From NCBI RefSeq assembly GCF_050589705.1, contig NZ_JBNGOT010000002.1, forward strand, positions 186,001-250,000: DNA of 64,000 bases, in the 5' to 3' direction. Origin of the DNA: Sunxiuqinia rutila. GTDB taxonomy: Bacteria > Bacteroidota > Bacteroidia > Bacteroidales > Prolixibacteraceae. A program made the position numbers and the translations under genes. The notes beneath the pieces are model-generated. The model did no database searches, was not told the origin of the DNA, and saw only the letters and a program-made list of their open reading frames with translations. Below are positions 15,954 through 23,802 of the stretch, in pieces; position 1 is the stretch's first letter, and every line of letters starts with the position of its first letter.

Positions 15954-16346
15954 CTAAACGGCAGCAATAACGCGCTCCAGCCGACTGGTAATGTCCTCGG
16001 CAATTGTAGTCAGTTTCTGATTTTCCACCGCCATCATCGAGGCGATGGGGTTTACAGCAGCTACTTCAACCTTTTTATCCAAGGTTTCCTGAACAATTAC
16101 ATTGCAAGGAAGCATAGTGCCAATTTTATCTTCGGCTTGCAAGGCCTGGTAGGCCGCCGGAGGATTGCAGGCTCCAAGTATGCGGTATTTTCTAAAGTCG
16201 ACATCCAGCTTCTCTTTCAATTTATCATGAATGTCGATTTGTGTTAACACACCAAAACCTTCTTTTTTCAGTTCATCCGTTACTTTTTCAACGGCCTGGT
16301 CAAAGGTGTAGTTCGTAATTTTTTCAATGTAGTACTTCATGTGCAT
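15954..16346 (-). CDS. DUF302 domain protein
   Basis: A 130-residue protein made almost entirely of one DUF302 domain: FDQAVEKVTDELKKEGFGVLTQIDIHDKLKEKLDVDF, then YRILGACNPPAAYQAL and IGTMLPCNVIVQE. The two conserved cysteines (GAC, LPC) suggest a metal or redox role, but the function is not established. No signal peptide. The start is the ATG at 16346 or the one two codons later. It is monocistronic. Confidence 0.9.
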   Translation of the reverse strand: MHMKYYIEKITNYTFDQAVEKVTDELKKEGFGVLTQIDIHDKLKEKLDVDFRKYRILGACNPPAAYQALQAEDKIGTMLPCNVIVQETLDKKVEVAAVNPIASMMAVENQKLTTIAEDITSRLERVIAAV

Positions 16347-16757
16347 TTTTGTTTTATGGTTTTTAATCTGTTTGGTTTTCCAGGACGAAATGGGCTGAGA
16401 AAGAATTCGTCATTTGTTCATTTCAGTCAATACTGTTAACGATTTTCACTTCTATTTGTTTAGGCTTCTTTACAAAGGCTTAACATAGCTGTAAACGAAG
16501 GGATTTGGGATCTCTGATCCGGGCTTAATTCTTGTTTGCCAGACTGAGGAGTAGCTTCAACCTGTAAGTTTTCAGCCCGGACTGAACTTATGTCCTTCCA
16601 TCGATAAGGTATTGGTAATATTAAATCGGCGGCTTATAAGCAGTGCTGAAGAGTGCGATCAACCTAAGTAAGATTTAAATGCTACCTTTGCGCCCTTTAT
16701 TTATCATCCCATCATTTCTAATTCAGTTTATTTTTAGGTGGGAACAAAAATTAGTGA
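16347..16757. other. Divergent intergenic region between DUF302 and DEAD-box helicase genes
   Basis: About 410 bases. A TACCTTTG element at 16683-16690 serves the helicase. No gene or clear RNA structure seen elsewhere in it. Confidence 0.6.
16683..16690 (+). promoter_or_regulatory. Promoter -7 element for the DEAD-box helicase gene
   Basis: TACCTTTG matches TAnnTTTG, 67 bases before the ATG at 16758, giving a leader of about 60 bases. Confidence 0.5.
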
Positions 16758-18011
16758 ATGACATTATTTGAAGAACTAGGAATTATTGAGCCTATCTTAA
16801 AGGCATTAAACGAAGAAAAATATACAGAACCAACACCCATACAAGGAAAAGCGATCCCAATTATTTTGCAACGCAAAGATGTACTGGGAAGTGCACAAAC
16901 AGGAACCGGTAAAACAGCCGCTTTTTCAATTCCAATTTTACAACATCTTTTTCAAGAACAGCGCCAGCGAAACCATCAGCGTGCCATAAGGTCGCTGATT
17001 ATCACTCCAACACGTGAGTTGGCCATACAGATTGGTGAGAGTTTATCGACCTATGGAAGATATACCGGCCTTAAGAATACGGTTATTTTTGGAGGCGTAA
17101 AGCAGGGGGCGCAAACCAATGCCTTGCGCAATGGGGTAGATATTTTAGTAGCAACTCCCGGGCGTTTGCTTGACTTGATGGACCAGGGATTTATCAAGCT
17201 GAACCACATTGAATATTTTGTACTGGACGAAGCCGACCGCATGTTGGATATGGGCTTTGTTCATGAAATACGGAAGATTATTGCCAAGCTTCCGACAAAG
17301 CGACAGTCGTTGTTTTTCTCGGCTACCATGCCTAAAAACATCATGGAGCTTTCGACCAAAATTCTGCATAACCCGGCCAAAGTAGAGGTTAGTCCGGTGT
17401 CGTCAACGGCGGAAACGATTAGTCAGTATTTGTATTACACCAACCGGGCAGATAAAAACAATTTGTTGGTACACATTCTGAAAAACCAGGACTTGGACCA
17501 GGTGTTGGTGTTTTCACGTACGAAACACGGAGCCGATAAAATTGTCCGTTATCTGAAAAAACATGGTGTCGAATCGGCTGCTATTCATGGCGATAAAGCC
17601 CAGAATCAGCGTCAAAAAGCTTTAGCTAAATTCAAAGATCGGGAAATTCGGGTGTTGGTAGCAACTGATATTGCTGCCCGCGGAATTGATATTGATAGGT
17701 TGAAGTATGTTATTAATTATGATATTCCTAATGTGGCAGAAACCTATGTTCACCGGATTGGACGATCGGGTAGGGCTGGTGACGAAGGGATTGCTATTTC
17801 GATGTGCGAACCAGAAGAAAACGAGTACATCAGGGATATTGAGCGCTTGATTAAACGTAAAATTGATCAGGTGAAGGATAATCCGTTTCCACAAACCGAC
17901 AAGCCAATGACGGCCAATGAAAAGAAAGCCTTTGAAAAGGAAAAAAGGCAGCGTAGGCAAGAATTCTTTGCCAACAGAAACAAAGCACAAAATCGCTCAT
18001 TCCGACGATAA
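16758..18011 (+). CDS. DEAD-box ATP-dependent RNA helicase, RhlE-like
   Basis: A 417-residue helicase with both RecA-like domains. Motifs: Q motif near PTPIQGKAIP (25-34), Walker A AQTGTGKT (46-53), PTRELA (84-89), TPGRL (133-137), DEAD (157-160), SAT (188-190), then ARGID and HRIGRSGRAG in domain 2. The C-terminus is a short basic Lys/Arg/Gln tail, as in RhlE-type proteins that act in ribosome assembly or RNA decay. Single gene with its own promoter and a strong terminator. Confidence 0.95.
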   Translation: MTLFEELGIIEPILKALNEEKYTEPTPIQGKAIPIILQRKDVLGSAQTGTGKTAAFSIPILQHLFQEQRQRNHQRAIRSLIITPTRELAIQIGESLSTYGRYTGLKNTVIFGGVKQGAQTNALRNGVDILVATPGRLLDLMDQGFIKLNHIEYFVLDEADRMLDMGFVHEIRKIIAKLPTKRQSLFFSATMPKNIMELSTKILHNPAKVEVSPVSSTAETISQYLYYTNRADKNNLLVHILKNQDLDQVLVFSRTKHGADKIVRYLKKHGVESAAIHGDKAQNQRQKALAKFKDREIRVLVATDIAARGIDIDRLKYVINYDIPNVAETYVHRIGRSGRAGDEGIAISMCEPEENEYIRDIERLIKRKIDQVKDNPFPQTDKPMTANEKKAFEKEKRQRRQEFFANRNKAQNRSFRR

Positions 18012-18049
18012 ACAAAGAAAGAAGCCTTGCAAGGGCTTCTTTCTTTGTT
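18011..18049 (+). terminator. Strong intrinsic terminator after the DEAD-box helicase gene
   Basis: A perfect 16-base stem: AACAAAGAAAGAAGCC (18011-18026) pairs with GGCTTCTTTCTTTGTT (18034-18049), loop TTGCAAG. It starts at the stop codon itself. Confidence 0.85.
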
Positions 18050-18116
18050 TAATGGGATTATTAAATAGAAGGATTGTCCAGTTTAAAGGAGCAATCCTTC
18101 CTTTATTTCAGATGGA

Positions 18117-18890
18117 TTAAAGTTTCTTCCCGATGTAGAATACGTAGCCATAAAAGGCTTTGTACTTTTGGTATAGTTTTTCTTCATGGCGTTGGTTGGC
18201 AATAAACGCTTCTGCAGTTTGATTCCCGGCATGTTTTTTCAGAAAGGCTTCCTGTGCTGCAATTTGTGGCTTGTAAAAATGATCAAGCCAACACGTTTCA
18301 GGCAATATAAAACTAGCCACTGGAACATAGCCCGCATTTTGCATTTGAGCTACCTTATGGGGAATGGTGTCAATCTGAGGGTAGGCATCCTGCCAAAACT
18401 GGTCGATTTCGGCAGGGCGCTCGTCTGTAAACCACGACACTTCGGAGACAGCAATAAAACCGCCTGGTTTCAGAAATTTGCGCCACTCCTTTAGTCCCTG
18501 TTCAAAGCCAATATTGTAGATTGCTCCTTCAGACCAAATCAGGTCCAGTTCTTCTTTCTGAAAAGTGAGCTTGTCCATTGAGCCAACAAGTCCTTTTACT
18601 CGATGCTGTAGGTTCAGCCTGCTAGCATTTTGATTGAACAAGTCAATAAACAGTGGAAACAAATCAACGCCGGTAATTTGTCCGGGCGCGTGCTGCGCCA
18701 AAACCATGGTTTGTCCGCCAGTGCCGCAACCAATATCCGCAATACGCGATTCATCGGTTAGGTGATCGACAAAACTCAGGGCTTTTAGCGTCACTCCCGG
18801 GCTGCCAGGGCCTTGTCTGTCGATACTGGAAAAATACTCGCAGATTAGATTGAAGTCGAAATCGTGAATGGATGTATTATCGTTACTCAT
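18117..18890 (-). CDS. Class I SAM-dependent methyltransferase
   Basis: A 257-residue methyltransferase with the SAM-binding motif IADIGCGTGGQT (50-61), acidic end of strand 2 at GVDLFP, and DLIWSEGAIYNIGFEQGL as motif IV. FLKPGGFIAVSE is the usual motif VI. The substrate is unknown; the DxxWSEGA sequence resembles small-molecule methyltransferases of the UbiE/Methyltransf_11 group. Standing alone, convergent with the helicase terminator. Confidence 0.85.
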   Translation of the reverse strand: MSNDNTSIHDFDFNLICEYFSSIDRQGPGSPGVTLKALSFVDHLTDESRIADIGCGTGGQTMVLAQHAPGQITGVDLFPLFIDLFNQNASRLNLQHRVKGLVGSMDKLTFQKEELDLIWSEGAIYNIGFEQGLKEWRKFLKPGGFIAVSEVSWFTDERPAEIDQFWQDAYPQIDTIPHKVAQMQNAGYVPVASFILPETCWLDHFYKPQIAAQEAFLKKHAGNQTAEAFIANQRHEEKLYQKYKAFYGYVFYIGKKL

Positions 18891-19194
18891 TGATGTTTGA
18901 TTTTTAAAGGATTGAAACCATGCCCGATGAATTATCTGATTGGTGGGGTAGGCCTCAAAATGTTATTACAAAAAAGACATGAAAATACCTCCGACAAACT
19001 TATGCCTGAGTTTAGATACGGGATAACCTGAGACAACATGTCAAAGGTTATTTACCAGACCAGATCCATTTCAATTTTAAACATCAAACGTCTTTAGAAT
19101 TGGTTAAAGGTAGAATTTTTTCCCGAAAACCTTGTTGGGTTAATATCAAGATCAGCTTAAATATAGGGAGTAATCATAAAATAAACCTTATCAG
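18891..19194. other. Intergenic region upstream of the methyltransferase gene
   Basis: About 300 bases. A leftward TAAGTTTG at 18995-19002 is a possible promoter. An ATAACCT/AGGTTAT inverted repeat with a 15-base loop lies at 19023-19051. No gene seen. Confidence 0.5.
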
Positions 19195-19671
19195 CTAGAT
19201 CATTTCAGCAACAAAATACCAGGCCATCATGCCCGATACGATGAGCTTGAGCAGGGTTCCTGCCAGAAAGCCAAGGAATGATCCCAGGCCGGAGCGAAAA
19301 GCCTCGTGCGACTGTTTCCCGCTGCTCAATTCGCCCAGTACGGCTCCCAGAAACGGCCCGATAATAATGCCAAAGGGAGGGAAAAATACCATGCCGACAA
19401 CTAAGCCAATGATACTTCCCCAAACACCGCGCTTGCTTCCGCCAAACTTTTTAGTTCCCCATATCGGAATAAAATAGTCGAGCAGGTAAACCACCACAGT
19501 AATAACAGCCCAAAGAATTAAAAAACGGCTTGAAAAGTGGTATCGCCCGGTAATATGCAGCAGCAATAAACCAATATAACTGAGTGGAGGACCGGGCAAT
19601 ACGGGAACAACGGCTCCCAAAATACCACTAATCAGAAACAGGATGCCCAAGACAATTAAAACGTAATCCAT
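19195..19671 (-). CDS. DUF456 family membrane protein
   Basis: A 158-residue hydrophobic protein with the DUF456 pattern: VLGILFLISGILGAVVPVLPGPPLSYIGLL near the N-terminus, a middle YFIPIWGTKKFGGSKRGVWGS, then FFPPFGIIIGPFLGAVLGEL and a final helix. About five membrane segments. Function unknown. Its ATG shares one base with the TAA stop of the CPBP protease gene (TAATG), so the two are translated as a coupled pair. Confidence 0.9.
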   Translation of the reverse strand: MDYVLIVLGILFLISGILGAVVPVLPGPPLSYIGLLLLHITGRYHFSSRFLILWAVITVVVYLLDYFIPIWGTKKFGGSKRGVWGSIIGLVVGMVFFPPFGIIIGPFLGAVLGELSSGKQSHEAFRSGLGSFLGFLAGTLLKLIVSGMMAWYFVAEMI

Positions 19672-20498
19672 TATGAAGAAAGCTGTTTGTTTGATTTATT
19701 TGAAAAGGTGGCCAGCAAGCCGATAACAACCAGGCTGAAACCGGCTACCAGGTAGCTGATTGTTAATTGGTCTTCCTTTTCAAGCAAGAAGAAGGAAAAC
19801 TGGGTCATTTCTTCCCAGTATTCAATGGAAAGCAAAACCAGCAGATTATTGATGGAGTGCCCGATAATGCAGGCAAAGATATTTCGGGTAATGACCATAA
19901 CCCAGCCCAGGAGCAGCCCAAGCAGGAAGGTGGCTGGAAATTGCCAGGGGTTTAAATGAAACAAGGCGAAGAACAGGGCCGAAACAACAATCCCAACGAT
20001 TTTAGGGTAGTTTCGCATAAAACCATGCATAATGACGCCACGAAAAATGAGTTCTTCAACAATGGGGGCAACAACAGCCACTTTAAGCAAGGCTCCCCAA
20101 AAACCGAAGTCATTTTCAAAAATCCGTGCGAAAAGCTCCCAAAACCAAGGCGGAGCCGGAAACACACGCTCGACTTCCCGGTTGATTTCTCCAAGAAACA
20201 CATGAGCCGCTGCAAGAAATGTCAGGATTGGAATAAAGATAAGCAGGTTGAATCGTTTAGCCGGAAACAGCCTGCTGATTTTAGTTTGGGCTTTTCGGTA
20301 AGCAAAATACAGTATGAACAATATGGATCCGAGTGAAAGAACAATTTTTTTGATGGGGTGCGATAAATACTCGGTGCCATGATAATAGTCCCAAATGGCC
20401 AACGGAAAATCAACAACCGTTTGAATAAAGATGTAAAGGATAACCAAATGAGCGGCTCCTAAAATCGTTGGATAATGGCGTATTTGAGTTGAATTCAT
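19671..20498 (-). CDS. CPBP family intramembrane metalloprotease
   Basis: A 275-residue protein of about seven or eight membrane helices. The Abi/CPBP motifs are present: EELIFRG with Glu148, Glu149 and Arg153, FxxxH as FALFHLNPW with His181, and the last HSINN at about 214-218. In eukaryotes these are CAAX prenyl proteases; in bacteria they cut or bind membrane peptides and often give bacteriocin self-immunity. The substrate is unknown. First gene of a two-gene operon with the DUF456 protein. Confidence 0.9.
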   Translation of the reverse strand: MNSTQIRHYPTILGAAHLVILYIFIQTVVDFPLAIWDYYHGTEYLSHPIKKIVLSLGSILFILYFAYRKAQTKISRLFPAKRFNLLIFIPILTFLAAAHVFLGEINREVERVFPAPPWFWELFARIFENDFGFWGALLKVAVVAPIVEELIFRGVIMHGFMRNYPKIVGIVVSALFFALFHLNPWQFPATFLLGLLLGWVMVITRNIFACIIGHSINNLLVLLSIEYWEEMTQFSFFLLEKEDQLTISYLVAGFSLVVIGLLATFSNKSNKQLSS

Positions 20499-20883
20499 AG
20501 GTCAAATAAAACTTGCTCTAAAATAGCGGACTTTTCGATAAAAAGAAACAGGGCTGACGATTATTAGCAATCCCCGTCTGACTTCCTTCAACAGGATGTC
20601 GTCATAAATGTTTTTATAGTTAGGTGAAAGTATCTCTTCCATTATTGGTAATAAGGGCTTTCCTTAACTTCGGGAAAAGACTATCTTTGTTGGGTAATTG
20701 ATTCTAGAAAAGTTGTCATTTAAGAGCCTGTTGACACAGAGGAAGAAAAACTTTTTGATTTTTAAACCATTAGTTGTTGAAAAAACCAAGAAAAAAAACC
20801 GAAACAATTTGATTTTTACAAGAAAAAACGCTTATTTTGCGAACTGTTTGAAAAATGTGTGATTCTGAATAAAAAATAAGACA
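20499..20883. other. Divergent intergenic region upstream of rpmB
   Basis: About 385 bases with two candidate rightward promoters: TATCTTTG at 20682-20689 and the better spaced TTTG/TTATTTTG pair at 20808-20839. No gene is supported. Confidence 0.6.
20808..20839 (+). promoter_or_regulatory. Promoter of the rpmB-rpmG-DUF4295 operon
   Basis: TTTG at 20808-20811 is followed after 20 bases by TTATTTTG at 20832-20839, one base off TAnnTTTG. It would start transcription about 38 bases ahead of the rpmB ATG. Confidence 0.6.
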
Positions 20884-21126
20884 ATGTCAAAAGTTTGTCA
20901 AGTTACCGGAAAAAAAATGATGGTGGGAAACAATGTTTCACACTCAAAAAGAAGAACAAAACGTCGGTTTTTCCCGAATTTGTTCAAGAAGAAATTCTAT
21001 CTTCCAGAGGAAGATCGTTGGATTTCGTTAACTGTTTCTGCAGCAGGTATCCGTACTATTAACAAAAAAGGATTAACTGCCGCATTAAAAGAAGCTAAAG
21101 AAAAAGGATTCGTAACGAATATTTAA
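20884..21126 (+). CDS. rpmB: 50S ribosomal protein L28
   Basis: An 80-residue ribosomal protein with the bL28 N-terminus MSKVCQVTGKKMMVGNNVSHS, the basic KRRTKRRFFPNL stretch and SAAGIRTINKKG. It is the first gene of a conserved Bacteroidota cluster with rpmG and the DUF4295 gene; ftsY and rimO usually follow directly. Spacing to rpmG is 11 bases. Confidence 0.98.
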   Translation: MSKVCQVTGKKMMVGNNVSHSKRRTKRRFFPNLFKKKFYLPEEDRWISLTVSAAGIRTINKKGLTAALKEAKEKGFVTNI

Positions 21127-21137
21127 AAGCGTAAACA

Positions 21138-21320
21138 ATGGCTAAAAAAGGAAATAGAGTCCAGGTTATTTTGGAATGCACCGAGCACAAAGAAAGTGGT
21201 GTGCCCGGAACATCAAGGTACATTTCAACGAAAAACAGGAAAAATACGCCTGATCGTTTGGAGTTGAAAAAGTACAACCCAATTTTGAAAAAAGTAACTG
21301 TTCACCGCGAAATTAAATAA
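21138..21320 (+). CDS. rpmG: 50S ribosomal protein L33
   Basis: A 60-residue bL33 protein: MAKKGNRVQVILECTEHKES, then TSRYISTKNRKNTPDRLELKKYNP. The zinc-type cysteine pairs of some L33 forms are absent (one cysteine only), so this is the zinc-free form. Co-transcribed with rpmB and the DUF4295 gene. Confidence 0.98.
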   Translation: MAKKGNRVQVILECTEHKESGVPGTSRYISTKNRKNTPDRLELKKYNPILKKVTVHREIK

Positions 21321-21328
21321 ATTGAGAT

Positions 21329-21481
21329 ATGGCTAAGAAAGCAGTTGCATCATTGCAAAAAGGTGCCGGTAAAGGTTTTGCCAAAGTAATTAAAATGGTA
21401 AAATCAGAAAAAACCGGAGCATACACATTTCAGGAAGAAATCGTTCCTAATGAAATGGTTAAAGACTTCTTTAAAAAATAA
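21329..21481 (+). CDS. DUF4295 family small protein
   Basis: A 50-residue basic protein: MAKKAVASLQKGAGKGFAKV, then IKMVKSEKTGAYTFQEEIVP and ending MVKDFFKK. It is the DUF4295 protein always found after rpmG in Bacteroidota and may be a ribosome-associated factor; this is inferred from position and charge. It starts 8 bases after rpmG and is followed by a terminator. Confidence 0.93.
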   Translation: MAKKAVASLQKGAGKGFAKVIKMVKSEKTGAYTFQEEIVPNEMVKDFFKK

Positions 21482-21503
21482 AGATATTAGTTTGACTTAA
21501 CGG

Positions 21504-21536
21504 AAAAGCTTCCATCATTTGATGGGAGCTTTTTTG
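21504..21536 (+). terminator. Intrinsic terminator of the rpmB-rpmG-DUF4295 operon
   Basis: AAAAGCT-T-CCATCA pairs with TGATGG-G-AGCTTTT (one T-G wobble) and runs into a T-tract at about 21530-21535. It closes the operon before the inserted repair module. Confidence 0.8.
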
Positions 21537-21579
21537 TTTGTATACCTTTGGCTTGTTGTGTGATTAGGGCCTGTAAGTA

Positions 21580-22350
21580 TTACTTGGGCGACTTTTCCGG
21601 AAGGAATTTCCAGTAGCGTTGGGGCATGTGTTGACGTTGCAGCTTAGGGTTCTTTCGTTCCTTGATGTTGATGCTGTCAAAATAGTTTTTCCAGAGTCTT
21701 TGATAATTGACTTCATTTTCCTGCAAGAGATTGGCGTCTACTTTCCCATCCCATGCCGAAAAATTCTGTTCTGAAAGAACGATTTCCTGTGTTGTTTTCA
21801 AATCGTAATAGAAGCCATAATTTCGCTTGATGTCATAAATGATCCACTGCTGATCGGCAAAACGATTTTTAAAATGGTGAAGAACAAAAGGCAATACATC
21901 GAAAGCAGGCTCAACGGGGGCGAAGTAGATGCCATCTTTGGTTTCCTGAAATCTTACAAATTCAAGTAGCCGGGCTGTTTCCTGCAGTACCTGGCGTTCA
22001 ATTTTTTTGAGTTGAAGTACATCGGCATCTCCGTAATCGGTTTCAATGCTAAAATTGTTGTCAAACAAACGACAAATGAAACGGTAAAGCATCATCTCAA
22101 TGCCGGGTTGTTCTGATAGAAAAGTTCGGTAGGGCAAATCTTTATTGCGCCGATGGAGTTTTTTCTGCAGGCCTTTCCAAACCCTTTCTGCCTGTTTTTC
22201 ATCGGTTGAAATGAATTGTTTTTCGGCAAACAGGATTTCTTGAAAAGCCGCTTCCCTGCAGATGTTTGCAGGGCTTAGGTTTTGCTGGTAACATTGAAAA
22301 ATTACACTTAAGAAGCCTTCAAAACTTCCATCGTAAACCAAGTAAGTCAT
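21580..22350 (-). CDS. TIGR03915-type putative DNA repair protein
   Basis: A 256-residue protein beginning MTYLVYDGSFEGFLSVIFQC, the N-terminal signature of the family (TIGR03915) always encoded beside the radical-SAM protein TIGR03916. Other recognisable parts are RFQETKDGIYFAPVEPAFDVLPFVLHHF and the C-terminal RYWKFLPEK. In some species the protein is fused to a uracil-DNA-glycosylase-like domain; at 256 residues this copy lacks it. The role in DNA repair or base modification is suggested by context, not shown. Four bases separate it from the radical-SAM stop, so the two form one operon. Confidence 0.85.
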   Translation of the reverse strand: MTYLVYDGSFEGFLSVIFQCYQQNLSPANICREAAFQEILFAEKQFISTDEKQAERVWKGLQKKLHRRNKDLPYRTFLSEQPGIEMMLYRFICRLFDNNFSIETDYGDADVLQLKKIERQVLQETARLLEFVRFQETKDGIYFAPVEPAFDVLPFVLHHFKNRFADQQWIIYDIKRNYGFYYDLKTTQEIVLSEQNFSAWDGKVDANLLQENEVNYQRLWKNYFDSINIKERKNPKLQRQHMPQRYWKFLPEKSPK

Positions 22351-22354
22351 AGCA

Positions 22355-23662
22355 TCAGTTTCTAAAATGAAGTTGTTTGGGAGTCTTGCTCATTCCCGTT
22401 TGAGGAGGAAATAGCATGAGCTGGGTGTCGCCAGCCTTTCTGCGTTTCATTAGGCTTTCAGCAATAATGTGGCTTTTTAGCTGCGCCGGATCCCAATCAG
22501 TCATTCGAGCAGGTAATTCGTTGCAGGTAATAAAGTACTGCGCACGCTTTAATACAACGCCTATTTTTTTGAGGTGGTAGCTCGTTAAGTGACGAAAGCG
22601 GCGGGCATCTACAATCATTCTGGCAGATTGCACACCTATGCCGGGGACCCGCAGGATCATGTGATAGTCGGCCTTATTGATATCAACCGGAAACAGGTGC
22701 AGGTTGCGGATGGCATAAGCCAGTTTGGGATCAACGTCCAAGTCGAGAAAGGGTTGTTCGGGACTCAATATCTCATCAGCAGAGAATTCATAAAAACGCA
22801 TCAGCCAATCGCTTTGGTAAAGCCGGTTTTCCCGAACAAGTGGGGGAGTCTGAATGGCCGGCAACCGTTGGTCGTATTCATTGACGGGCAGGTAGCCCGA
22901 GTAGTACACGCGTTTCAGCTTTTGACGTTGATAAAGGTTGGAGGACAATTGCAGGATTTGCCGGTCGCTTTCGGGGCTGGCACCAACAATGAGCTGAGTG
23001 CTTTGGCCGGCTGGTGAAAATTTCGGTATATGCCTGAATTTTCGGCGTTCATCTTTGTATTGTTGGATTCCCTGATGAATCTGGTTCATGGGTTGCAATA
23101 CGCTTTGAAAATCTTTTTCCGGAGCCAGCTTCTTTAGTTGCTGTTCGGTTGGAATTTCAATATTAACACTTAGCCGATCAGCATAGTGTCCGGCAGCCTG
23201 TATCAGCTCTTGACTGGCACCCGGAATGGCTTTCATGTGAATGTATCCGTTGTAGCGCTCTTCCAAACGTAATTTTTTAGCTACCAGCATCAGGCGTTCC
23301 ATCGTATAATCCTGATTCTTAATTACCCCGGAACTCAGAAAAAGCCCTTCAATGTAATTTCTTCGGTAAAAGCCGATGGTCAAATCAACAACTTCCTGCA
23401 CGGTAAACGTGGCACGCGGACGATCGTTGGTGCGTCGGTTAATGCAATAGGCGCAATCGTAAATGCAATGATTCGTCATCAGAATCTTAAGCAAGCTAAT
23501 GCACCGCCCATCGTCGGTAAAGCTGTGGCAAATGCCAGCCGCTACCGAATTTCCAACTCCTCCTGGCGTATTTCTTCTGCTGCTTCCACTCGAAGAGCAG
23601 GAAACATCATATTTAGCAGCATCTGCTAATATTTTTAGTTTTTCCTGAACTTTTTGAGTCAT
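22355..23662 (-). CDS. Putative DNA modification/repair radical SAM protein, TIGR03916 type
   Basis: A 435-residue radical SAM protein. The [4Fe-4S] cysteines are Cys66, Cys70 and Cys73 (CIYDCAYC), preceded by GICHSFTDDGRCISLLK. The C-terminal part has a helix-hairpin-helix DNA-binding segment (YHMILRVPGIGVQSARMIVDARRF, about 330-353). This matches the family linked to UDG-like proteins and predicted to repair or modify DNA. It is the first gene of the operon with the TIGR03915 gene. A motif repeated from the promoter region (TGCTAATATTTTT) lies inside its first codons. Confidence 0.88.
   Translation of the reverse strand: MTQKVQEKLKILADAAKYDVSCSSSGSSRRNTPGGVGNSVAAGICHSFTDDGRCISLLKILMTNHCIYDCAYCINRRTNDRPRATFTVQEVVDLTIGFYRRNYIEGLFLSSGVIKNQDYTMERLMLVAKKLRLEERYNGYIHMKAIPGASQELIQAAGHYADRLSVNIEIPTEQQLKKLAPEKDFQSVLQPMNQIHQGIQQYKDERRKFRHIPKFSPAGQSTQLIVGASPESDRQILQLSSNLYQRQKLKRVYYSGYLPVNEYDQRLPAIQTPPLVRENRLYQSDWLMRFYEFSADEILSPEQPFLDLDVDPKLAYAIRNLHLFPVDINKADYHMILRVPGIGVQSARMIVDARRFRHLTSYHLKKIGVVLKRAQYFITCNELPARMTDWDPAQLKSHIIAESLMKRRKAGDTQLMLFPPQTGMSKTPKQLHFRN
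23624..23636. promoter_or_regulatory. Repeat of the operator-region motif inside the radical-SAM gene start
   Basis: TGCTAATATTTTT here is identical to 23741-23753 in the divergent promoter. It may be an auxiliary operator about 26 bases inside the coding region. Confidence 0.35.
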
Positions 23663-23715
23663 CTTGCCTTATCTTTACCCGTTAATTCAAGGATTCTGGC
23701 TCCTTATTGTTATTA

Positions 23716-23723
23716 CAAAAATA
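23716..23723 (-). promoter_or_regulatory. -7 element for the radical-SAM operon
   Basis: Read leftward the bases are TATTTTTG, matching TAnnTTTG; the start codon is 54 bases further. It is the mirror image of the element at 23747-23754. Confidence 0.5.
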
Positions 23724-23739
23724 CTAATAATATTAGTAT
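23721..23739. promoter_or_regulatory. Candidate operator between divergent promoters
   Basis: ATACTAAT (23721-23728) and ATTAGTAT (23732-23739) form a perfect 8-base inverted repeat with a 3-base centre. It overlaps the leftward -7 element and occupies the core of the rightward promoter, so a bound regulator could block both. The HTH-S24 protein encoded next to it is the obvious candidate. Confidence 0.55.
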
Positions 23740-23746
23740 GTGCTAA

Positions 23747-23754
23747 TATTTTTG
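23747..23754 (+). promoter_or_regulatory. -7 element for the HTH-S24 regulator gene
   Basis: TATTTTTG matches TAnnTTTG and lies 48 bases before the GTG start at 23803. Confidence 0.5.
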
Positions 23755-23802
23755 GTAATTTTGTTAGGAAAGATATGATGGATTTTATAAAAAATTGAAG
23801 GT